From an uncultured Ruminococcus sp. (GTDB lineage Bacteria > Bacillota > Clostridia > Oscillospirales > Acutalibacteraceae): DNA of 36,178 bases. The stretch is from positions 1 to 36,178 of the forward strand of contig CACXFS010000011.1 in the NCBI GenBank assembly GCA_902766885.1. The letters run 5' to 3'. Below are positions 16,521 to 27,100 of the stretch, in pieces (position 1 is the first letter of the stretch; the number at the start of each line of letters is the position of its first letter). The notes below the pieces were generated by a model. That model saw only the letters and a program-made list of their open reading frames with translations. It ran no database searches and was not told the DNA's origin. The translations under genes and the position numbers were made by a program.

Positions 16521-19500
16521 ATGAAAACAAAAATTTCTCGTATCGGCAAAAAGTCATTGTCTGTTATCATTGCTTTAATGATGATAGTATCAACAATGCT
16601 CGTCGGTATGGTTTCGGTTAATGCAGCGAACGATCCAACTAAAGCGGAATTTTACCTTGTTGGTCAATTTACTGGTAGTAACTGGAATAGCGATAAGACT
16701 AAATATAAAATTGAAAATAATTATTCTGGTTCTAATGTAATATTTTATTATGATGTTGGTGGTACTGATTTAAATGGCAAATGGTTTGCTATTTGCAATT
16801 CTTCTGGTTCAAGATATGCTCCTAGTACTTCTCAAGCTATTGGTATTGGCCAGTCTAATAAAAAGTCAGGAACATATAATGAAAGCAATTCCTGGCAGTA
16901 CACAGGTTCAGCAACTAAAATAAGAATTTGTGTTGATCAAAGAGACAGCACTAGTGACAATATGTACTATCCTTATGTTTGGGTTGAAGAAATATCTGAA
17001 TCTACAAAATATACTGTATCAAAAGGTACTGAAACAAATGGTACATTTTCAGTATCTTCAACTTCTGCCGCTGAAGGTGACACAGTAACAGTAACTACTT
17101 CTCCTTCTAACGGTTATGAAGTTGATACAGTAACATATACTCCCGATGGCGGTTCAGCTACAACTATTTCAGGTAGCAATAATACATATACATTCACAAT
17201 GCCTGCCGCTAATGTAACAGTAAACGTTAGCTTTAAAGCAACTTCAACTCCGTCAACAACCTACTATCTTACCGGTCGATTTGGTATCAAAAAGGACGGT
17301 AATATGACTTATCTTGGCGGAAGTCTGAATTCTTGGGTAGGTGACAATACCTCTAATATTACATTTACCCAGGTTTCCGATTCTACACTCTATAAATTGG
17401 AAACAGGTCAAACTATTAAAGAACTTGCAACAAATACTGGTAACAGTACTTGGTTCTTCCAGATTTCTGACGGAACAACAAAGTATCGTCCGGCTAGCGG
17501 TGATGATAATGGTGACAGTTCATTAACTATCTCTGATAATAATACTGAATTTGAAACAGGCACATCAAAGGGTAGTTTCTACTTCACCGGTGATGATGAA
17601 ACAGGTAACGTTACTCTTTATTTTGATTCTTCAAGCAAAAAGTTCCATTTTGAAGTTGAAGGTAGCTCAACAACTACAGGTGCTTTCACAATCACTGATA
17701 AAACAGCGCTTAATGGTTCATTGTCATTCAGCGCAGACGGCAAAAAAGCAGGTACTGCTGATGCAGGAGATACAGTAAATGTTACTGCAAAACCTGCCTC
17801 GGGATTTACTTGCTCAGGCATAACTGTAACATATACAAATGCTACAACAAGTGAAACAGTAACACTTGAATCAACCGGTTCAGGTAATAGCTATACATTT
17901 GATGTTCCTGCTGAACTCACTACAGCTGAAGTAAAGAAACAGGAAATTGCCGTAAAGGCAACCTTTACTCTTGATAAATCTGCTTATATCGCAACGCAGG
18001 GCGACGGCTTGTGGATAGACGTTGCTCCTGATGAAAGCGACTCAACAGCAACTCTTATCAAGTGGAACAACTATACAGGCAACTCTCATTCAGACAGAGG
18101 TTCATATATTTTCTATGTTCCGAAGAACGTTGACCTTACAAACGCCAACATTTACAACGGTTACGGCAGTGCTGTTACTCTTAACGGAACGTCAATACCG
18201 GCAGATGGAACAGCTGTTGTTTCTCTTGCAAAAGATACTTCATACAGTACATCAGGCAGTGTAAGTACTTCTGTAAAGGTAATGCAGGGTTCAACTGACG
18301 CAATGTTCCTTTACACAACTGACAAAAATGGCAATTCATATAATCTTCCTACTAAAACAGATAGCAGTTTAACATCAAAAAGCACAGTTAAATCTTCCGG
18401 TGGTTCTTGCAAAACTATGGTAAGCGGTGAAACATCTGCTACTTTCTCATCAGCAATTGCACTTGAAAGCGTAAAGGGCAGAGGTAACTCATCTTGGGAA
18501 GCAAGCTACAAGCTTTTCGGTAAATACGCTTTCAATATGAAGCTTTCTTCAAAGACAAAGCTTTTTGGTATGGACGGCGCAAAGAGCTGGTGCTTACTTG
18601 CAAACAATGCCGATGAATCAATGCTTCGTAATGCTCTGACATTCCAGCTTGCTGCTGAAATCGGAATTCAGGATACTCCCGAATTCAGATTTGTTGACAT
18701 CTACGACAACGGTGAATATATGGGTGCATATCTTGTAACCGAAAAGGTAGACGTAGGTTCAAGCAAACTCGTTAAGGGCGAAAGCTTTGATGACATCAAC
18801 GAAGAAACTATTCAGGATATTTATCAGGACGATACCAAAACTGTTGATGAAACAAAGATTAAGACTGACACATATACATACAATGGCAGCACATACAAAA
18901 TGAGTTATGCAACCGTTGACTCACAGGGCACATCTTCATACCCGACTGATACTCGTGGTAAATACTTGCTTGAGTTTGAAATTGCATCTCGTTATGATGA
19001 TGAAACCTCATACTTCCAGTCACCAAGAGGACAGTATGTAGTTGTAAAGAGTCCTGAATTTGCAACAAAAGAGCAGGTAACATACATTGCACAGAAGTTT
19101 GCAGCTATGGAAGAGTTGGTATTTACTTCCGGTGCTACAAAAGCACAGCTTTCAACTGTAATGGACCTTGAATCCTTTGCAAAAATGTATCTCATTCAGG
19201 AATTTTCATCAAACCTCGACTCAGCTGCAACAAGCTACTACATCACATTTGATTGTGCACAGTCTGACCCCGTATTCGTAGCAAATCCTGTCTGGGACTA
19301 CGACTGGGCATATGGTCAGTATAGGAAAGATGAAAAGGAATCGGTAACTGGTTCAGGCGTATCTTCTCCTCTTGACACAGATAATCCTCAGGCTTGGTAT
19401 GCTAAGACAAAGAAAATGGGTGACGATCAGAAAGACGATTACAGTATCCAGTCACAGCTTGCAAATAACAACTCTGCATTCAAATCCGAAGTAAGAAAAG

Positions 19501-20951
19501 CATGGGAAGGTACAAACGGTTTCTATGCTACTGTTCAGAAGTATTTCGGAGATAACAGCCAGATTGATACATGGTACACTCAGATTAAAGATTCAGTTAA
19601 TATGAACGAAACCCGTTGGGGATTCATTGCAAGCGATCCGTTAATTAATTATGAAGACTGGGGTTCAAAGGATACAGGTTCAACACACGAAGCTGCTGTT
19701 AATTATCTTGAAAACACATGGACTTCTGTTCGTGCATCATGGCTCAATGGAAAGTTCACAGATGATTCAGAGTACGCTCCCTATACTCCTTCTAAGCCTA
19801 CAATTGCAGCATACAATTCTGATCAGTCAGCTGAAATTACTGAAGTTAGCTCGGGAACAGATTTTGTAATCAAGGTTACTTCAAATATTGAAAGTGGCGT
19901 AAAATATCGTTTGTATGAAGGTTCTTCAACCGGTTATTTAGAGAATTCAGACGGTATATTCATTCTGAATGTAACTGAGGCTGGCACAAAGACATATACA
20001 GTTAAGGCTGTTTACGGCACTACAGAGAGTGAAGCTTCTGATTCAGTTTCAGTAACCGTTGTTGCTGCCGTTGATATTTCCGGCGTAACGCTTTCAGTAT
20101 CAAAAGCAGATGTAAATGTTAACGAAGAGTTTACTCTTACAGCAACAGCTACTCCTGCAGGTGTAACCGGTGTAACATATACTTTCTATAAGGGCAGCAC
20201 AGCAATTGCTACAGATGTTACATCTAATACATTAAAAACAAAACTTACTGCTGAAGGCTCTGCTGAATATACAGTAACGGCAAAAGCAAACGGAATTACA
20301 GTAACTTCAACAGCTGTTACCGTAACTGCTACAAAGGTAGCACAGGTACACGATTTCACAGTTTACTTCAAGTGTGCTTCAGCTCCTGCTTATAAACCCT
20401 ATGTTTCACTCGATGGCGCTACAGCTGTTGCAATGACTCAGGGAACAGAGCTCGGAAAGAACTATGCAGGAACTCTTACCTTCTATTGGTACAGTTATAC
20501 ATTCAACGTAGATTCTGCTGATACCCACAACTTAACATTTACCTCAAAAAAGACAAAGCTCAACGCAACAATTACAGATAATTTCGCTAATTCAGAATAT
20601 TATCTTGCAGTTGATAATCTTATGACAGGCACAGAAGTTGTTGACCTTACAGGTTCACTTGAATATGTTCGTAACTTCTTCCATTCCGCAACAAATATGG
20701 TATACAGCGGTGTTGGTACCGATGGTACTCTCGGATTTACAAACATAGACGGTGAAAGGTATAAGATGGGTACTGTTGTAAATACTGACGGTACATTAAC
20801 ATTCAGCGTCAAATCTGCAACTACAATGCAGATGCTCACAGCTGAACTTACAACAGTTTCTGATACCCAGAAGGCACTTCTTGACGTAGACCTTGACGGC
20901 AAGGTAGACATCAAAGACGCCACATTAATGCAGAGAGCTCTTGTAAGCTGA
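16521..20951 (+). CDS. secreted CotH-kinase protein with carbohydrate-binding-like modules and a half dockerin
   Basis: This is a 1476-residue extracellular protein. The signal peptide (about 1-36) ends in VNAAN and nearly repeats that of the protein at 21190. Two N-terminal beta modules start with AEFYLVGQFTGSNW and TYYLTGRFGIKKDG and look carbohydrate-binding. Between and after them are InlB-B-like repeats (GTFSVSSTSAAEGDTVTVTT). The CotH domain spans roughly 640-1080: KGRGNSSW near 652, FGMDGAKSWCLLANNADESM, and VWDYDWAYGQY with the acidic metal-binding residues of this atypical kinase fold. Ig-like segments follow. The end, LLDVDLDGKVDIKDATLMQR, is a single dockerin calcium loop; the first half expected before it is not recognisable. 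CotH proteins phosphorylate secreted proteins in spore formers; in cellulosome bacteria they occur with dockerins. Whether this one is active, and on what, is unknown. Confidence 0.85.
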   Translation: MKTKISRIGKKSLSVIIALMMIVSTMLVGMVSVNAANDPTKAEFYLVGQFTGSNWNSDKTKYKIENNYSGSNVIFYYDVGGTDLNGKWFAICNSSGSRYAPSTSQAIGIGQSNKKSGTYNESNSWQYTGSATKIRICVDQRDSTSDNMYYPYVWVEEISESTKYTVSKGTETNGTFSVSSTSAAEGDTVTVTTSPSNGYEVDTVTYTPDGGSATTISGSNNTYTFTMPAANVTVNVSFKATSTPSTTYYLTGRFGIKKDGNMTYLGGSLNSWVGDNTSNITFTQVSDSTLYKLETGQTIKELATNTGNSTWFFQISDGTTKYRPASGDDNGDSSLTISDNNTEFETGTSKGSFYFTGDDETGNVTLYFDSSSKKFHFEVEGSSTTTGAFTITDKTALNGSLSFSADGKKAGTADAGDTVNVTAKPASGFTCSGITVTYTNATTSETVTLESTGSGNSYTFDVPAELTTAEVKKQEIAVKATFTLDKSAYIATQGDGLWIDVAPDESDSTATLIKWNNYTGNSHSDRGSYIFYVPKNVDLTNANIYNGYGSAVTLNGTSIPADGTAVVSLAKDTSYSTSGSVSTSVKVMQGSTDAMFLYTTDKNGNSYNLPTKTDSSLTSKSTVKSSGGSCKTMVSGETSATFSSAIALESVKGRGNSSWEASYKLFGKYAFNMKLSSKTKLFGMDGAKSWCLLANNADESMLRNALTFQLAAEIGIQDTPEFRFVDIYDNGEYMGAYLVTEKVDVGSSKLVKGESFDDINEETIQDIYQDDTKTVDETKIKTDTYTYNGSTYKMSYATVDSQGTSSYPTDTRGKYLLEFEIASRYDDETSYFQSPRGQYVVVKSPEFATKEQVTYIAQKFAAMEELVFTSGATKAQLSTVMDLESFAKMYLIQEFSSNLDSAATSYYITFDCAQSDPVFVANPVWDYDWAYGQYRKDEKESVTGSGVSSPLDTDNPQAWYAKTKKMGDDQKDDYSIQSQLANNNSAFKSEVRKAWEGTNGFYATVQKYFGDNSQIDTWYTQIKDSVNMNETRWGFIASDPLINYEDWGSKDTGSTHEAAVNYLENTWTSVRASWLNGKFTDDSEYAPYTPSKPTIAAYNSDQSAEITEVSSGTDFVIKVTSNIESGVKYRLYEGSSTGYLENSDGIFILNVTEAGTKTYTVKAVYGTTESEASDSVSVTVVAAVDISGVTLSVSKADVNVNEEFTLTATATPAGVTGVTYTFYKGSTAIATDVTSNTLKTKLTAEGSAEYTVTAKANGITVTSTAVTVTATKVAQVHDFTVYFKCASAPAYKPYVSLDGATAVAMTQGTELGKNYAGTLTFYWYSYTFNVDSADTHNLTFTSKKTKLNATITDNFANSEYYLAVDNLMTGTEVVDLTGSLEYVRNFFHSATNMVYSGVGTDGTLGFTNIDGERYKMGTVVNTDGTLTFSVKSATTMQMLTAELTTVSDTQKALLDVDLDGKVDIKDATLMQRALVS

Positions 20952-20952
20952 T

Positions 20953-21163
20953 AACATTGTGGTCAGACAATGTTTAATCTGAAATAAATGTTTTGTAAGC
21001 CCCGAAAAAACGTTTTTGAAAACTGTAGCGAGCGACGCCCTCGTCGCTCACAGGCACAACGTTGTAAATAACCGCTTGCGGTGGAGGGATTCGCAAAATA
21101 TTTTCAGATATATAAATAATCGGTGCGCCGAAATCCTCGGCGTTTAACCGCAAACGGCGCACC
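20953..21163. repeat. intergenic hairpins, including a REP-like palindrome
   Basis: Three hairpins lie in this 238-nt gap. AACATTGT/ACAATGTT (20953-20960 with 20967-20974) follows the stop codon and may end transcription, although it has no T run. GAGCGACG-CCCT-CGTCGCTC (21030-21049) is a perfect 8-bp palindrome resembling the element at 14362. GGTGCGCCG/CGGCGCACC (21122-21130 with 21155-21163) is a 9-bp stem enclosing GTTT/AAAC, 14 nt ahead of the ribosome site of the next gene. No clear promoter is seen. Confidence 0.6.
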
Positions 21164-21189
21164 ATAATAAAATTTATGGAGGTATACTA

Positions 21190-24100
21190 ATGAGACATTC
21201 AATTAAGCGCATAAGCAAATCTGCGCTTTCCGTCATCCTCGCATTGATGATGGTTGTTTCAACTATGGTTGTCGGAATGGTTTCTACCAGTGCCGCAAAT
21301 GGTAAAATTACAGTATATTTTAAAAATACTGTTAACTGGAGTAATGTATATGTGTATTTTTATTCCAGTTCTTATTGGAGCGATTCTAATGGTTCTGGTT
21401 CAAATGGAATTGCCGGCGGCCCGTTTCAAATGACAAAAGTGGACGGAACCACTGATATTTATTCATATACTTATACGGGTACTTATTCTCAATACATTTC
21501 TTTTACAAAAGATTCACAATCTGGATATAGTAACTTTTGGCAAACTGAAGCAGCCTATAGAGGCGATTTTGATGCAAGTAAGCCATTATATACACCAGAA
21601 ACAACTGCATCTGGTACTTATAATACAAATGTTAAGTATTATAATAACGGTTCTTGGTCAACATATAGTTCCAGTGGTGGCTCTGATTTAACCTATACGT
21701 TAAATGACAGTAATGGTAATACATCTGATTTTACAAAGACTTCTGATGGTGTTTATGAAACTACTGTATCACTCTCTGCAAATACAGATTATAAATACTA
21801 CATTACAGATAATGAAAATCATTATTATAGAAATTCATCTGGTACAATTTCCTCAACTGGTGGTTCGGTTACTTTGTACAGATACGGTAGTAATAATAGT
21901 AGTCATTATATTACTGTAAAAGCAAGTACTGCCGGTGATTATACATTTAAATGGGAATATACCGGTGCTGGTGCTGCTGATACAAATGGTAAATTAACTG
22001 TTACATATCCTACTATTTCCAATTACACCATCAGTGTAGCTGCTCGTTATCAGTCATTTAATAATGACAGTGAAACTTATAATGCTGTATCTTCAACTCT
22101 TCCTGGTGATATCGGTGCTACCTATACTGTTGACGGCGGTTCTTCTGCAACTGTTTCAGCCGGTTCTCCTGTAACCTTAGCAGCTTCAACTACTAACACA
22201 GACAAATACACATTTGCTGGTTGGTACACTGATGCAGCTTGTACGAATGCAGTTGGCACTACGACTCCGACTCCTTCAGCTGATACAACATATTATGCTC
22301 TCTATCAGCAGAAATTCAAAAATGTTACATATAATGTTACCGGAGCTGACGGTACAATCAACGGTTATGCAAATGGTACAGTAAAGAAAACAGGCGTAGG
22401 CACAGAGGTTACTGTTACTGCTTCTGACGTAACAGGCTATACTTCAAATGTTACTGTATCCGGAGCAACTTTAAGCAGTAACAAATTTACTGTTGGTACA
22501 TCTGATGTTACTGTTACAGCAACATATACTCCTAATTCTCACAAAGTAACATTTGCTTCACTTTCAAATGGTTCTTTTGATTCTTCAACCGAAAAAACTG
22601 TTAATTACGGTGATACAGTTACAGTAAAAGTAACTCCGAGTGCAGGCTACAAGGTTGATACAGTTACTTATGGTTCTGAAAACGCAACAGTAACTTATAA
22701 CGGGGATGTTGCTACTGCTACATTCACAATGCCTGATTCAGACGTTGAGGTTAATGCAACTTTCTCTAAGAAAGAGTATACAATCACTGATTCAAGCGAT
22801 AATTCAAAAGGTAGTGTTCAGCCTAAAGTAAACGGAACAGCTTCCTCTACATTTAATATAGGTGATGTAATTACCTTTGAACCTACAGCTGTTGACGGCT
22901 ACGAATTAACTTCCTATACAGTTGAATTCGCAGATGGTTCAACTCAGACAGTAAATAATGGTGACACATATTCAGTTACTATTGATTCTTCACTTATCGG
23001 AGATATCACAGTAACCGGCACTTTCACAGAAAAGTCATACAATATTACTTATGTCGGTGATAATTGCACAAAGCCTGCCAATACTACAGCAAAATACAAT
23101 TCTTCTGTAGCAATTTCCGGCTTTACCGCAAATGACGGCTATGTAATCACAGGCTATACTGTTACAAAAACAGGTGATACTTCTACTTCTGTAGAAATTA
23201 CAGATAACAGTTTCACAATGCCTGCTTATGACGTAACTGTTACAGCAACAGTTAAGAAACAGCATACTGTTACAGTAACAAGCGGTGAAAATGGTTCAGT
23301 TAATCCAACAACTGCAACTGTTATTGACGGCGAAACAGTAACATTAACTGCAACTCCTGTTAATGGCTACGCTGTTGACACATGGACTATTCCTTCAGGC
23401 GCAACTCTTTCATCAGGTACTCTTAAGGATAAAGTAATAACTGTTACTGTTACTGATGATGTAACAATCAACGTTTCCTTTATCGAATCACAGGACATTG
23501 TAATTTATCTTGCTACACCTACAAGTTGGTCTGAATGGAGTACGATGTCTGTTACACAATCTATAAGTGGAACATCTGCTACTGGTAATAAATATATAGT
23601 CAGCAGTTCTACTTCAGGCACATCGATAGGATGTGTCGGCGATAAGATTGGTACAAAAAATATTAATGGTAGTAGTAGAATGGTTTCGTATATTGTACTT
23701 CCTGCTGAATGTGCAAACTGGACTTCATTCTATATTGGTAATGCTAGTGGTGGATATTTCTGCTCATATCAGTTCAGCGGTGCTCCTCAATACGGATATT
23801 GCTATTATAATACTTCTACTTCTGGTGGTGGTTCCTGCGCAGCAACTACTATTTCTTCACCCCAGGCAAATGGTAGTGATACTGCATCCTGTTTTGTAAA
23901 CGAAACGGTTAGCTTAACTTCTACCGTTACAAAAGCAAACACATCATCAGGTAATTATACTGCAGGTGGTACTACTTACCACGTAAAGTATATTGTAACT
24001 GATGAAAGCAATAATTCGACTGAATTAGATGCTGATGTTGCAACTTGGACTCCAACAACGCCCGGTACATATACTATCACGGCAAAATTATATGATAATT

Positions 24101-27100
24101 ACACAACATTTGTTTCTGCTGAAACTGCAACAGTTACTGTAAAGACCAAGACTTTGTCAAATATTACTGCAACTGCTTCAAATGCAACTGTAAAGATTAC
24201 AGACAGCAGCGATACAGAAATCACACAGGCTTATGAAGGCGATACAGTGAAAGTAACTGTTACTCCTGCTACAGGCTATGAGTGTGACGGCACATACACA
24301 GTTACTCCTTCAACACTTAATGTAAGTTATTCTGATAATACATTTACATTCACAATGCCCGGTGAAGATGTAACTTTAACACCAACTGTTTCTGCAAGAA
24401 AAGTAGCTACCGTTAATGTTGCTTCTAACGATGACGCATACGGTTCAGCAGCGCTTACAACTACAGGAACAATTTATGTTGGCGACTCATTTACTGTTAA
24501 AGCAACTCCTGCTACAGAATATGTATTTGACAGCTTCACAGTTACTGGCGCAACACAGGTTGCTATAGTTAAAAATGAGGACGGTTCAACAACCGGCACA
24601 TTTAAAGCAACTTCACAGAATGTTAATGTTACAGCTAACTTCACAGAAAATAGCGGCGAATTAACATCGTTATACCTTATCTATGGTACATCTAACAATC
24701 CTTCTTCTTTAACTTCTTCACTTCCTGTTTATAAATTAAGTGACGGTTCTTACGTTGCTAAATTTACCGGAGTTACGCTTGAGAAGAATACAAACTATTA
24801 TTTTGCATTATCTTCATCAACTTCTTACACCAATATGTACTGGCAGGAAAACTCCAATGTTCCTGTATCAAGTACTAATACAACATATGTAACAGCTGAA
24901 AAACAGCACTATGGTTTAAATAATGTTAACTACTATTTCGGTTACTTCAAGATTATTTCTGATCAAGTTACTGACATCACAGTACTCGTTGGTAACGATG
25001 ACGGTTCTGGAAATATTAAACAGCCGAATTATGTAGTTACTCCTAAGGTTGAAACTCTTCCCGAGGGTACAGCAAAAGTTTATGCTAAAGACGGTACTAC
25101 AATTGACGGCGGTACATATCAGTATGGTGATACAAAGGTAGTAACAAGTGATACAATTAAGTTAAAGAGCGAACATACTGCTTATAATGTTTACTCTGCT
25201 GAGAAAGACTCTTACCTTACTATCCAGACTACTATGGACTCAACATACAGCGGTTACGGTTTCTACGTTTACGCTTTCTGTATCAACGGTGAATCATATC
25301 CTGCTGTTGCAAAAGCCGGTGGAGTTTATGAAACTACCTATAAGGTAACCGGTGAAGAGGAAAACTCAATCGTTGAAATTACACCTGTTTATTACAACAC
25401 AAAAGTTGAAGACGCAGGTGACTACATCAGCGTTTATGTTGACGCTTCACAGCTTGGTGACCACTGGGGCAACACAATCTCTTGTTATTCTTATTATTAC
25501 AAGAGCACATCCGGCACAGATGCATTTGAAACAACTCCGTACCCCGGTCAGCCTATGCTCCTCGGTACAAACGGTTTGTATTATACCCGTGTTCCTCGCT
25601 ATGCATACGAAAATGGTGAGAGAAAGGTAGATTCCGAAGGTAATCCATACGCTGTTTCCGGCGTAACTCTTAACAGCTTCTCTGAAAGTGAACTTCACGG
25701 AACACTTTATTCCTATTTGAATGGTAAAAACTATCAGACCTACGACTACGATGATTTTAAATACATCGCAGACCTCGGATTTGATACCGTTAAGTTTGTA
25801 ATTGAGTACAGAGATGGTACAACTAACCAGAAAACACTTCTTAACAATGGAAATACTGCACCTGATAAGTCCGGTTCTACTATAACACCTTCTGTTTATG
25901 AAGGTCAGAACGGCTGGGATGATTTCTATGATTTCGATGGAAATAAGACTGATATTCTCGGAAATGTTCTGACAGCAGAACAGCAGACATCAAGTCCTAT
26001 TTATGTTGTTTCAACAGGTAACCAGAATACCTCAATGGGTGAATGGTCTACTGTATGGTATGTTTATGATAGCAGTGGTAATTATGTAACACAGGGTATT
26101 CCTTCTGACTTTATTCCACGTAATACCGACGGAGGTTCTGCTACTAATACAGATGCTTATCAGGCAATCGTTAATGCCGGATTAACCGGTGTTCCCGTTC
26201 AGATTTGTTATGAATCAGAACAAAATGCTTCAACATCTACAAACTCCGGTAACAGTGGTGTTCGTGTTGACGGTCGCTGGTACTATACAACATCTACTCA
26301 GGATACTCCTGTAGACGTAATTGTTCAGTACAGAGATGATACTTCACAGGATGTTTGGACAACAGATACTACCGGCGTAAGCGGTACAGCTACAATTGAC
26401 GGTGTAACTGAAAAAATATTTACAGAACGTAACGTAACTGCACAGCTTAACGCAGTTGCTAAAAGTGGCTATGTATTTGTTGAATGGGGCACAGTTGATG
26501 ATAATGGTGAGAACTATACAAAGCTTTCCAATATCAAATCAGCTTCTGCAGAATTTATGATTGATACAAGCTATCACCTTGTAGCTCGTTTCGAAAAGGT
26601 TGAAGACGGTTCGCTCGTTATCAGCCATGAAAAGTACACAGGTCCCGATTATGTCGGCGGTGGCGGTTACTATCTTGTATCCGCAGTAGTTTACAATGCA
26701 GATGGTACAGTAAACAGCACCTATGACCTTACTGAAGGCTCAATCACAATCCCCGAACTCGCTTCATTAAAGGATAGTAATTGCACAATTGAAATTACCA
26801 TGGTCACAAAAATGAAAGGTGAAAACACATTTATTGATTGGTATATGTTGACACCTGAAGGTGATTATGATAATATTACTCAGGATGAAGCTGCTTGGGG
26901 TGCTACCGGCGAAGTTTCTCAGACAATAACAGTAGTAGTAGATGATCTTTATTCCGGTAGTGAATTGGTTGTTAATACTCTGCAGTATTATTCTGATATT
27001 GCTCGAGTTACAAAGGATGCAGTTCTTAACTACAAATATTATAACCGTTTCGGTGAAGAGAGAACTTACACTGTAACTGTTACACTTAATGATACTTATA

